From SFHK01 sp045538305 (GTDB lineage: Bacteria; Bacillota; Clostridia; Christensenellales; Aristaeellaceae): a stretch of DNA of 16,000 nucleotides. The translations under genes and the position numbers were made by a program. Shown here piece after piece: positions 6,512 through 13,325 of the stretch (within the stretch, counting starts at the first letter, position 1; each line of letters starts with the position of its first letter). Location: the NCBI GenBank assembly GCA_045538305.1, contig JAZSRC010000044.1:1-16000 (forward strand), written 5' to 3'. The notes under the pieces were generated by a model, which made no database searches, was not told the origin of the DNA, and was given only the letters and a program-made list of their open reading frames with translations.

Positions 6512-8011
6512 ATGCAGAAAACCAAGCGCTTCACCAAAAAAGAGTGGAGCTGGATCATGTACGATTGGGCCAACTCCATCTACGCAACCAACATCATGGC
6601 AGCCATTTATCCCACAATCTTCGCCTCCACCTTTCCGGGCGGCGACATCCGCTGGGGCTATGCAACCTCTATCGCAACGTTCATTGTAGCCATTCTTGCC
6701 CCCTTCCTTGGCAGCATCGCCGACCACAAGGGCATGAAGAAAAAGCTGTTCACCGTTTTCGCCCTGATGGGCATTCTGTTTACGCCTCTGATGGCCGCAA
6801 TCGGCAGCTGGAAGCTGTGTCTGATCGGCTATGTCATTTCGCACATCGGCTTTGCCGGATCCAACCTGTTCTACGACTCATTCCTCACCGACGTTACCAC
6901 CGATGAACGCATGAACCGCGTATCCTCCTGGGGCTTTGCCATGGGCTATATCGGCGGTTCCACCATTCCCTTCCTGATTTCCATCGCCATCCTTCTCATT
7001 TTTGATTACAATCCCTTTGCGCAGGTATTCTCCGTTCTGATTGTCAGCGGCTGGTGGGCTGTGTTCTCCATACCGTTTATGAAGAACGTAAAGCAGGAGC
7101 ATTACCTGGCAGACGCAGGCCGCATCACGATTCAGGGCATTTTTAAGAACGTTATCAAAACCTTCCGCGATATCTGTACGCGCAAGGGTCTGCTGATTTT
7201 CATTATCGCCTACTTCTTCTACATTGACGGCGTAAACACGGTTATCACCGTTTCCACCGCCTATGGATCCACGCTCGGCCTGGGCTCTACCGGCATGATC
7301 CTCGCGCTTCTGGTAACGCAGATTGTCGCCATGCCCTGCTCAATCCTGTTTGCAAAGCTGTCCGACAAGACAGGCGCGAGAAAAGCCCTGTCCGGCGCCG
7401 TCATTATGTACATCATCATCTGTCTGGTCGGCTTCTATATGGGCTTCTCCATGGAACCTTCCCAGAATGTATGCAAGGACATCGTTAAGAACACAATTGC
7501 CCCCTACACGGCAAACGTAACCGAAGAGGAACAGGAAAGCTTCGTAAACGACGCAATCGGCATCCTGAGAAGCGAAAACGCACAGGAAGAGATTTCCGGT
7601 CTGAACAAGCTTACAGGCGACGATGCAACCGAAGCAGAAATCCGTTCTCTGCTTCTTGCCGCCAAGGAAAACGATCCGGCCGCCTTTACCGAGTATAACA
7701 GCGCCATTTCCTTCTCCAGCATCCTGTTCTGGGGCATGGCAATTCTGGTCGGATGTGTGCAGGGCGGCATTCAGGCCGTATCCCGCTCTTATTTCGGCAA
7801 GCTCGTTCCCAAGGATCGCTCCAACGAGTTTTTCGGATTCTTCGATATTTTTGGCAAGTTTGCCGCTGTTATCGGCCCCGCTTTGTATGCCACGGTTGCC
7901 AAATATACCGGCCGTTCCAGCTTCGGCGTGCTGGGCATTATGCTTTTGTTCATCATTGGCATCATCGTACTGACGGCAGGCAGAAAGCATCTGGACAATC
8001 TGACCAAATAA
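6512..8011 (+). CDS. UMF1 (Atg22/YxiO-like) major facilitator transporter with enlarged outer loop
   Basis: A 499-residue membrane transporter of the major facilitator superfamily, UMF1 family. The diagnostic N-terminus W-x-x-YDWANSIYATNI (residues 13-27), followed by a helix ending PTIF, is seen in YxiO-like and Atg22-like proteins; fungal Atg22 effluxes amino acids from vacuoles, while bacterial substrates are unknown. I count 12 helices. DHKGMKKK (residues 73-80) fits the MFS loop 2-3 signature. Between helix 9 (ending near residue 313) and helix 10 (from about 399) lies a hydrophilic acidic stretch of about 85 residues, predicted extracytoplasmic and longer than I expect for this family. 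The AAGGAGG overlaps the stop of the SecB-like gene, and the ATG is 12 bases after it, so both are cotranscribed. Confidence 0.9.
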   Translation: MQKTKRFTKKEWSWIMYDWANSIYATNIMAAIYPTIFASTFPGGDIRWGYATSIATFIVAILAPFLGSIADHKGMKKKLFTVFALMGILFTPLMAAIGSWKLCLIGYVISHIGFAGSNLFYDSFLTDVTTDERMNRVSSWGFAMGYIGGSTIPFLISIAILLIFDYNPFAQVFSVLIVSGWWAVFSIPFMKNVKQEHYLADAGRITIQGIFKNVIKTFRDICTRKGLLIFIIAYFFYIDGVNTVITVSTAYGSTLGLGSTGMILALLVTQIVAMPCSILFAKLSDKTGARKALSGAVIMYIIICLVGFYMGFSMEPSQNVCKDIVKNTIAPYTANVTEEEQESFVNDAIGILRSENAQEEISGLNKLTGDDATEAEIRSLLLAAKENDPAAFTEYNSAISFSSILFWGMAILVGCVQGGIQAVSRSYFGKLVPKDRSNEFFGFFDIFGKFAAVIGPALYATVAKYTGRSSFGVLGIMLLFIIGIIVLTAGRKHLDNLTK

Positions 8012-8042
8012 CCGCCACACGCATTTTCCCCCCCAATATACC

Positions 8043-8074
8043 AACCGGCACGAAACCTCCGTTCCGCGCCGGTT
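8043..8074. terminator. Imperfect stem-loop between convergent genes
   Basis: AACCGGC (8043-8049) pairs with GCCGGTT (8068-8074); inner pairs CG/CG and AAC/GTT continue the stem with two mismatches. The plus-strand tail is TTCCATATT, only modestly T-rich. Placed between the transporter stop (8011) and the htrA stop (8082), it probably ends one or both transcripts. Confidence 0.5.
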
Positions 8075-8081
8075 TCCATAT

Positions 8082-9329
8082 TCAAAACCTTTCAAATAGA
8101 ACCGTCAGGTCGATATACTCGCCGTTTTTGATATCGTTAAGGGTTTCCGCTTCCGAAAGTCCTTCCACGCGGTATACCTTGATCTGCATTTCATCGCCAT
8201 ACCGTTTTTGGGAAATCGCCTGAGAAAGCTCGTTTACACTCGTGATAATCACGCCGTCCGCTTCCACCACAATATCATCCACTTGAAGTCCGGCTCGTTC
8301 TGCTGGGCTTCCTTCTTCGATTTCGGCAATCATTGCGCCCATCGGAAGCAGTCCCGCATATACTGCCTGATTATTGGAGCGGTTTACTGTGGAAACCGTT
8401 ACGCCCAGCCGCGGCGTATCGCCGGGCTCCTCCTGCGCTTCACCCTTACCGGACTCGGAAGCGTCGGTTTGTTTTCCGGTCAAGCCCTCCGTCAGTACTT
8501 TTTCAATCAGAGGCTTCGCGCTGTTGATGGGAACCGCCAGTCCGATTCCTTCAACTGTCGCGCCGGAGTACCGGCTGCCGGAATACTTCATCGTCGGTAT
8601 GCCCATCAGCTGGCCCAATACGTTGAAAAGCCCGCCTCCGCTGTTTCCGGAATTGATGGCCGCATCCGTTTGGATCATTTGATTGGACACGCTGGTTTTC
8701 AGGCCGTATTTGTCGGTCGTGGTCGTACTTTCAATCTGCCTGTCAAGCGCGGAAATGATACCGACGGTAACCGTTCCCTTCAGCTCCTCCGCAAGCGGGT
8801 TGCCTATGGCAATCGCCCATTCCCCAACCTGCAGCTGATCGCTGTCGCCAAGGGGTACATAGGGGATATCAAGCCCGGACACGAACAATACGGCGATATC
8901 GATCTGATCGTCGTAACCCATCATTTCGGCATTAAGCTCCTCGTCGCTTCCAAGTACAGACACGCTAAGGCGGCTTGCATCCTCCACTACATGATAATTG
9001 GTAAGTATATATTGATCGTAAATCACAACGCCGGAGCCAGTAGCAGCCAACTGCTCCACCGTTTTCTGTTCGCCGCGCGCGCCGTAGCGGCGGTTGGTGG
9101 AATAGGAATAGTTCTGGTAATTGTTTACGCCCACAACGCTTTTCTGAACGCTGTTTACAACATTCGTAAACGGACTGTCAATCTTAGAAGTGTCGGTCGT
9201 CGTATTGAGCACACCGGAAAGATCGATATCCCTGTTACTTTCCGCCGTAGTAAACGGCATGGCGATCGCAATGATCAGCGCAATTGTAATCAACGCAATG
9301 GAAATGCCTCTGCCTGTTTTGTTTTTCAT
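8082..9329 (-). CDS. HtrA/DegP-like membrane-anchored serine protease with one PDZ domain
   Basis: A 415-residue envelope protease that degrades or refolds damaged exported proteins. Residues 9-28 form an uncleaved-looking N-terminal membrane anchor, placing the rest outside. The trypsin-like domain follows a flexible region and shows all three catalytic residues: His113 in TNYHVVED, Asp144 in QIDIAVL, Ser230 in GNSGGGLFN. A low-complexity acidic linker (about 284-305) leads to one PDZ domain (306-390) containing EGSPAERAGLQVDDIVV. This layout equals Gram-positive YkdA/YyxA proteins. An upstream in-frame ATG at 9401 exists, but the ATG at 9329 has GGGAGG 7 bases upstream and starts directly with the anchor. 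A TATAAT on the minus strand (9412-9407) is the best -10; I see no convincing -35, so regulated or alternative-factor control is possible. Related genes respond to envelope stress. Confidence 0.93.
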   Translation of the reverse strand: MKNKTGRGISIALITIALIIAIAMPFTTAESNRDIDLSGVLNTTTDTSKIDSPFTNVVNSVQKSVVGVNNYQNYSYSTNRRYGARGEQKTVEQLAATGSGVVIYDQYILTNYHVVEDASRLSVSVLGSDEELNAEMMGYDDQIDIAVLFVSGLDIPYVPLGDSDQLQVGEWAIAIGNPLAEELKGTVTVGIISALDRQIESTTTTDKYGLKTSVSNQMIQTDAAINSGNSGGGLFNVLGQLMGIPTMKYSGSRYSGATVEGIGLAVPINSAKPLIEKVLTEGLTGKQTDASESGKGEAQEEPGDTPRLGVTVSTVNRSNNQAVYAGLLPMGAMIAEIEEGSPAERAGLQVDDIVVEADGVIITSVNELSQAISQKRYGDEMQIKVYRVEGLSEAETLNDIKNGEYIDLTVLFERF

Positions 9330-9336
9330 TTTGCTT

Positions 9337-9342
9337 CCTCCC
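9337..9342 (-). promoter_or_regulatory. Ribosome binding site fixing the htrA-like start
   Basis: GGGAGG on the minus strand, 7 bases before ATG 9329. It favours this start over the in-frame ATGs at 9401 and 9371, which would add a charged tail ahead of the membrane anchor. Confidence 0.85.
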
Positions 9343-9457
9343 GAATATATCGATTGTTTGCGTTTTCGCATTTTTATATTCGCCGAAAATTCCTTCAGCA
9401 ATGAAGATTATATACGACAAAGCTTAAAATCCACCCACAAAAATTCTTAGCATTTCT

Positions 9458-9490
9458 TAAAATGAAAAAGTTTCCGGCGCTTCCGGAAAC
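9458..9490 (-). terminator. Minus-strand intrinsic terminator-like hairpin upstream of htrA
   Basis: GTTTCCGG (9470-9477) and CCGGAAAC (9483-9490) form a perfect 8-bp stem with a 5-base loop. On the minus strand the stem is followed at once by TTTTTCATTTTA (9469-9458), the form of an intrinsic terminator; on the plus strand no T-tract follows. The nearest gene to its right is on the plus strand, so no known minus transcript needs it. Confidence 0.55.
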
Positions 9491-9513
9491 GGATAAGGCG
9501 AAAACCATTGAAC

Positions 9514-9518
9514 GGAGG
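9514..9518 (+). promoter_or_regulatory. Ribosome binding site fixing the kinase start
   Basis: GGAGG, 7 bases before ATG 9526. The in-frame ATT-ATG region further upstream (ATG 9508) has no such site. Confidence 0.8.
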
Positions 9519-9525
9519 ATTTCGT

Positions 9526-10023
9526 ATGAAGCGGTTATACATGATCGGCGGTACAATGGGCGTTGGAAAAACCAGTGTAAGCCAAGTTCTGAAAAAGCAA
9601 TTGTCAAACAGCGTATTTCTGGACGGAGACTGGTGCTGGGACGCCAGCCCCTTTCAGGTAACAGAAGAAACCAAGGGCATGGTCATCGACAATATATGCC
9701 ATGTGCTGAACAATTTTCTTCATTGCTCCGCGTATGAAAACGTAATCTTCTGCTGGGTTATGCATGAGGAGGCTATCATCCGGTTAATCCTCGATCGTTT
9801 ATCTACATCAGCCTGCGATGTAAAATGCATATCGCTGCTTTCAGATACGGACAGCCTCATAGCGCGGCTGGAAGGCGATATACAAAGGGGGATCCGTACG
9901 GCGGACGTAATCGAAAGAAGCCTGGCAAGGCTTCCCCTGTATCATGCGCTTCCCACCATAAAGATTGATACAAGCAGAAAAAGCGTTTCGGAAATCGCAT
10001 CCGAAATTATGCTTCTTTGCTAA
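9526..10023 (+). CDS. Small P-loop nucleotide kinase-like ATPase
   Basis: A 165-residue cytoplasmic P-loop NTPase of the small-molecule kinase type (AAA_33/gluconate kinase-like). Walker A is GTMGVGKTS (residues 9-17). FLDGDWCW (31-38) supplies the acidic DGD triplet seen in these kinases after strand 2. A lid-like helix with arginines is at 114-124 (RLEGDIQRGIR), and the usual recombination of strand 5 with a terminal helix follows (IKIDTSRKSVSEIASEI). The phosphate acceptor is unknown; homologues in Gram-positives are annotated only as nucleotide kinases or AAA ATPases. It is unusually rich in cysteine for its size (residues near 37, 58, 67, 76, 95, 101 and the C-terminal Cys). It has no operon partner: htrA diverges to its left and a terminator follows at once. 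I saw no good promoter; TAAAAT at 9458-9463 lacks a -35. Confidence 0.85.
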   Translation: MKRLYMIGGTMGVGKTSVSQVLKKQLSNSVFLDGDWCWDASPFQVTEETKGMVIDNICHVLNNFLHCSAYENVIFCWVMHEEAIIRLILDRLSTSACDVKCISLLSDTDSLIARLEGDIQRGIRTADVIERSLARLPLYHALPTIKIDTSRKSVSEIASEIMLLC

Positions 10024-10046
10024 ATTAAAATATTCCCAAAAAATCA

Positions 10047-10078
10047 ACCATGCACGGCGCAAACAAGCCGTGCATGGT
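10047..10078. terminator. Bidirectional intrinsic terminator
   Basis: A perfect 12-bp stem, ACCATGCACGGC (10047-10058) with GCCGTGCATGGT (10067-10078), and an 8-base loop. The plus tail is CTTCTTTTTT; the minus tail is TGATTTTTT. It ends the kinase gene on the plus strand and the isomerase gene on the minus strand. Confidence 0.93.
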
Positions 10079-10095
10079 CTTCTTTTTTGCATGGA

Positions 10096-10671
10096 TTATT
10101 CGGGCTTGGTTTCCAGCTTCAGATCAAAATCGCCCAAATGCTCTACTTTAAAGCCGTTCGCCTTATACTTTTCGTAATCGAATGCTTCCAGCTCGTCAAT
10201 GGCAAGCTTATGGAACTCATAGAAATTGTGCCACCATTCGTAGCCTGTTCCCAGATCCGCGTTCAGATATGCATCTGCAATATCACAACCCATCTGCGGC
10301 GCAACATAGAAAGCGCCCATAGCCAGTACATTCACACCGTTGCCGGTAATCGCGCGAAGAGCCGCCGGTACGGACTCTACAACGCCCGCATGCACATGCG
10401 GACATTTGCTGGCGGCAATATGAATGCCCATGCCGGTTCCGCAGAACAAAAGCGCCCTGTCGAATTCACCCTCGGAAATCGCCGCGCCTACGCGAAGGCC
10501 TACGCGGTGAAACATCAAATCCGTGTTTTCCTGATCCTGATCCGGCGCGGTTACGCCAAGGTCCGTAATCTCCCAACCCTTTTTCTTCAGATGCGCGACT
10601 ACCGCTTCCTTCAGCGGAAAACCCGCAAAGTCTGCGCCGACAACCAACTGCTTGTTTTTAACGCTCTTCAT
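10096..10671 (-). CDS. RpiB/LacA/LacB-family sugar-phosphate isomerase, divergent
   Basis: A 191-residue cytoplasmic isomerase expected to interconvert an aldose- and ketose-phosphate. The fold signature is clear: LVVGADFAGFPLKEAV (residues 9-24), TDLG (36-39), and FCGTGMGIHIAASK (76-89) with the Cys77 that in RpiB acts as general base. Two differences from ordinary RpiB stand out: the GADHAG histidine is Phe15 here, and about 45 extra residues follow the usual end near 145, rich in aromatic residues (YEWWHNFYEFHKL). This makes ribose-5-phosphate as the substrate doubtful. An ATG at 10680 lies only one base from GGAGG, so the ATG at 10671 (10 bases) is preferred. It starts 21 bases after the rhamnosidase stop, so the two are cotranscribed, pointing to a sugar released by the rhamnosidase or a related pentose/deoxysugar pathway. 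Confidence 0.88.
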   Translation of the reverse strand: MKSVKNKQLVVGADFAGFPLKEAVVAHLKKKGWEITDLGVTAPDQDQENTDLMFHRVGLRVGAAISEGEFDRALLFCGTGMGIHIAASKCPHVHAGVVESVPAALRAITGNGVNVLAMGAFYVAPQMGCDIADAYLNADLGTGYEWWHNFYEFHKLAIDELEAFDYEKYKANGFKVEHLGDFDLKLETKPE

Positions 10672-10681
10672 AAAATCCATA

Positions 10682-10686
10682 CCTCC
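10682..10686 (-). promoter_or_regulatory. Ribosome binding site choosing between two isomerase starts
   Basis: GGAGG on the minus strand is 1 base from ATG 10680 but 10 bases from ATG 10671. Only the latter spacing is workable. Confidence 0.7.
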
Positions 10687-10692
10687 GTATTC

Positions 10693-13239
10693 TTATTGAT
10701 CAAGCGGCACGCTGATTGCATGCGTTCCGCTTTCAAGAGTCCTGGCAATACCCATAAATTCCACATCGCATACGCTGCCAAACGGCACATCTACATACAG
10801 ATGCGCTCCTGCGTACCTTTTTGTCCACCGCACATTTATGCGTCCCTTCGGAGTATCCAGCGACGCCTGTGCGCTTAACAGCCTTTTAGGCATGTGCGGT
10901 TTTACAGAAAAGCGCGAATACGCAGGTTCTGTCGGGCGAACGCCCGCAATGTGGGAATACAAATATGCGCCTACAGCGCCGAACATGGGATGATTATGCG
11001 AATTCATACCCGGATCCTTCTTAAGCTCAAACCGTTCCCAAACGGTGGTTGCCTCGTTCTGACGCATATATCCCCAGGAGGGATATTCGTCACTTGTAGC
11101 AAGATGATAAGCCTCGTCGCTGTAGCCGTATTCCGAAAGTACTTCCATCATATAGCGCGTGCAGAGATTTCCGGTGGTAAAGGCATAATCCGCGTTCACC
11201 AGATCGTTCCTGAGCTTCTTAGCTGCCTTTTCCCGATCCTCCGTAGGAATAATGCCAAGCCACAGGGAGAATGCCTGACAGGCCATGGAGCCGGTAGCCA
11301 TAACGGCATTCCCGCCGTCGTACCACTTCAAAAGCATGGCCGCCTTGATTTTCTCCGCTGTGTCGGCGTAATACAGGCAGTCTTCTTCCTTTTCCAAAAT
11401 GCGCGCCATTTTGCTTAAAAGCATGCAGTTGAAATAGGAATACCCCGTAGACATGAACACACCGGGAGTAACAATGGATTTGGCGCTGACGCCCTCCTGA
11501 TCGCACGCATATTCAGGCCCGGCCCAGTCGCCGTAGTAGCTGTAATTGACAATATAATCATCGCTATGGGAAAGCAGGCACTTTTCCCACATTACGAAGC
11601 CGTCATAGCCCTCCCGCATGGTTTCCACATCTCCGTAATGCAGATATGCCTGCCATGCCGCAACGAGGTAGCTGGAGCACACCGGATCCGCCGGATATGC
11701 GCCGTACACATAGGGCGCCGTACAGGCGATAGCGCCGTCCGGCCTCTGCAGACTCTTCAGATCGCGCACGATTTTCCGGAACATGGATACACATTCAAAG
11801 TTATAGGGCGTTTCCTCAAACCTTACGGTGGCGTCGTTCATCCAGCCCATGCGTTCATCCCTCTGCGGACAATCGGTCAGTATGGAGTGCATATTGTCGC
11901 GCTCGGTCATCACCACCATCTGCTGAAGCGCGTTCAGCTGGGCGCTGCCGCTGACAAAGAAGCTCGGACTTTCCATATCCGTATGAAGAAGCACCGCCTC
12001 GATATCTGATATATCCGGATCATATCCCTCTACGCACGCATAGCGAAAACCGTGGTATGTGAAATCCGGCTGCCATACGGAAAGATCCCTTTCATCACCG
12101 GACGCCGTATAGGTATCGGTCGCCTTTGCTCCGCGAAGGCATGCCGTATACAGCCTTCCGTCCTCATCAAGCTCCTCGGCATGGGTAATGCGTATGCGCT
12201 GTCCGCGCGAAAGGTTTTTAAGCCTCATCCGGCATACGCCTGCTATATTTTGACCGAAATCAATAATGTAAACGCCTTTGGCAGGTTCGGAAATGGTTTT
12301 TGCCGGATATAAGCCCATTTCCTTAATGGGAGGAATGCACATCAGGCGCATACAGCCCGTCGTTTCCGGCGCAAGGGCAACGGGCGCAAAGCCCTTGGTA
12401 CACCCCGGAAGATTCCAACCGGTTCGCGTTTCATTGGCGTCGTAATCCTCGCCGTCAAACAGGTGACATCTGACGGATGCGCCCGATCCAACGCTCCAGC
12501 TTTCGTCAGAAGCAAGCTCCGCTGTATCTCCGTCCTCATATTCAATTTTCATCATCAGCCTCAGCTGTCGTTTTCCAAAAAACGCATAATCCTGCGGGTT
12601 TTTAAGGTAGGGGCCGTAATTATCCCTCCAGCCGCCGCCGACCATTACGCCAATGCAGTTTTCTCCGCTCGTCAGCAGCTTCCCGACGTCCGGCCATACA
12701 ACATACTGGCACTGCGTGGAGTAATCGGTGTTCGCAGGATCAAGATATACGTCGTCCACGCGTATGCCGTTCAAATATACCTTATGATAGCCTATGCCGC
12801 ACGCATACAAAACCGCGCGCCTGACAGGCTTGGGCACGGAAAAATCGCGCCTGAAATACAGCGTTCGCTGCCCCATAGCGTCGTCTGCCGAGATCCACTT
12901 GGCCGTCCATTCCACATCGCCCAGCATAAACCAGTCACAGGCCCATGCGCTTTCCTCAAACCTGTCGTCCCGGATTTTTACCGCAAAATCAATCTTTACG
13001 CCCTTTGGGCATATGCCCGCCGGAATATGGCATTCCTGGCTGTCGGTTTCTATCCAGCCGGAATTGTAAACCTCTTTTTCATCTGCGCTCAGGCGCACAA
13101 CATACGCGCGCTGCCTGTTTCCCTTCGCGCCGGTTGCGCCCCACGATATGACAAGCCCTCCGTTTTCTTCCACAACATGCTCACGCGCAAGCGCCTTCAT
13201 ACGCGTTCTGTTAACGGTCAATGAAATGGGTATAAACAT
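10693..13239 (-). CDS. GH78 alpha-L-rhamnosidase, cytoplasmic
   Basis: An 848-residue glycoside hydrolase removing terminal alpha-L-rhamnose from glycosides by inversion. Domain order fits bacterial GH78 enzymes: an N-terminal Ig-like domain (about 1-110, with VISWG), a rhamnosidase N domain (about 125-290, with KVYLNGIRVDD and GGGWRDNYG), a beta-sandwich, the (alpha/alpha)6 catalytic barrel (about 430-765) and a C-terminal beta domain. The catalytic region opens LTDCPQRDERMGW with Glu462, in the motif carrying the general acid, and ATTVWERFE has Glu735, matching the general base position. MND replaces the usual TGD after GW. There is no signal peptide, so it acts on imported rhamnosides. The start at 13239 has GGAGG 7 bases upstream; the more upstream ATG at 13278 has none. 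It is cotranscribed with the isomerase gene. Confidence 0.95.
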   Translation of the reverse strand: MFIPISLTVNRTRMKALAREHVVEENGGLVISWGATGAKGNRQRAYVVRLSADEKEVYNSGWIETDSQECHIPAGICPKGVKIDFAVKIRDDRFEESAWACDWFMLGDVEWTAKWISADDAMGQRTLYFRRDFSVPKPVRRAVLYACGIGYHKVYLNGIRVDDVYLDPANTDYSTQCQYVVWPDVGKLLTSGENCIGVMVGGGWRDNYGPYLKNPQDYAFFGKRQLRLMMKIEYEDGDTAELASDESWSVGSGASVRCHLFDGEDYDANETRTGWNLPGCTKGFAPVALAPETTGCMRLMCIPPIKEMGLYPAKTISEPAKGVYIIDFGQNIAGVCRMRLKNLSRGQRIRITHAEELDEDGRLYTACLRGAKATDTYTASGDERDLSVWQPDFTYHGFRYACVEGYDPDISDIEAVLLHTDMESPSFFVSGSAQLNALQQMVVMTERDNMHSILTDCPQRDERMGWMNDATVRFEETPYNFECVSMFRKIVRDLKSLQRPDGAIACTAPYVYGAYPADPVCSSYLVAAWQAYLHYGDVETMREGYDGFVMWEKCLLSHSDDYIVNYSYYGDWAGPEYACDQEGVSAKSIVTPGVFMSTGYSYFNCMLLSKMARILEKEEDCLYYADTAEKIKAAMLLKWYDGGNAVMATGSMACQAFSLWLGIIPTEDREKAAKKLRNDLVNADYAFTTGNLCTRYMMEVLSEYGYSDEAYHLATSDEYPSWGYMRQNEATTVWERFELKKDPGMNSHNHPMFGAVGAYLYSHIAGVRPTEPAYSRFSVKPHMPKRLLSAQASLDTPKGRINVRWTKRYAGAHLYVDVPFGSVCDVEFMGIARTLESGTHAISVPLDQ

Positions 13240-13246
13240 CTGATTT

Positions 13247-13251
13247 CCTCC
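13247..13251 (-). promoter_or_regulatory. Ribosome binding site fixing the rhamnosidase start
   Basis: GGAGG on the minus strand, 7 bases before ATG 13239; it excludes the in-frame ATG at 13278 that would lie next to the preceding hairpin. Confidence 0.8.
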
Positions 13252-13284
13252 CATAACGATTGAATTATCCAAAAACATACTGCA

Positions 13285-13320
13285 AAAGCCGCCACAGGAA
13301 TAAACGCCTGCAGCGGCTTT
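13285..13320 (-). terminator. Hairpin between epimerase and rhamnosidase genes
   Basis: On the minus strand AAAGCCGC (13320-13313) pairs with GCGGCTTT (13292-13285), with inner CAGG/CCTG pairing and two wobble pairs between them. The following tail is short (one more T, then GCAG). It lies just after the epimerase stop (13326) and may be a weak terminator or an mRNA-processing/stability element that uncouples rhamnosidase levels from the epimerase. Confidence 0.5.
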
Positions 13321-13325
13321 ATAAA

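Noticed and set aside
9359..9370. TGCG-TTTT-CGCA repeat in the htrA leader as an operator
   Set aside because: Arms are only 4 bases long in AT-rich sequence; too weak to separate from chance.
8208..9404. A 398-codon open frame on the plus strand
   Set aside because: Antisense to the HtrA-like protease with intact catalytic triad; Arg/His/Gly-rich composition typical of a shadow frame.
10087..10878. A 263-codon open frame on the plus strand
   Set aside because: Antisense to the isomerase and the end of the rhamnosidase, spanning two genuine genes and their ribosome binding site.
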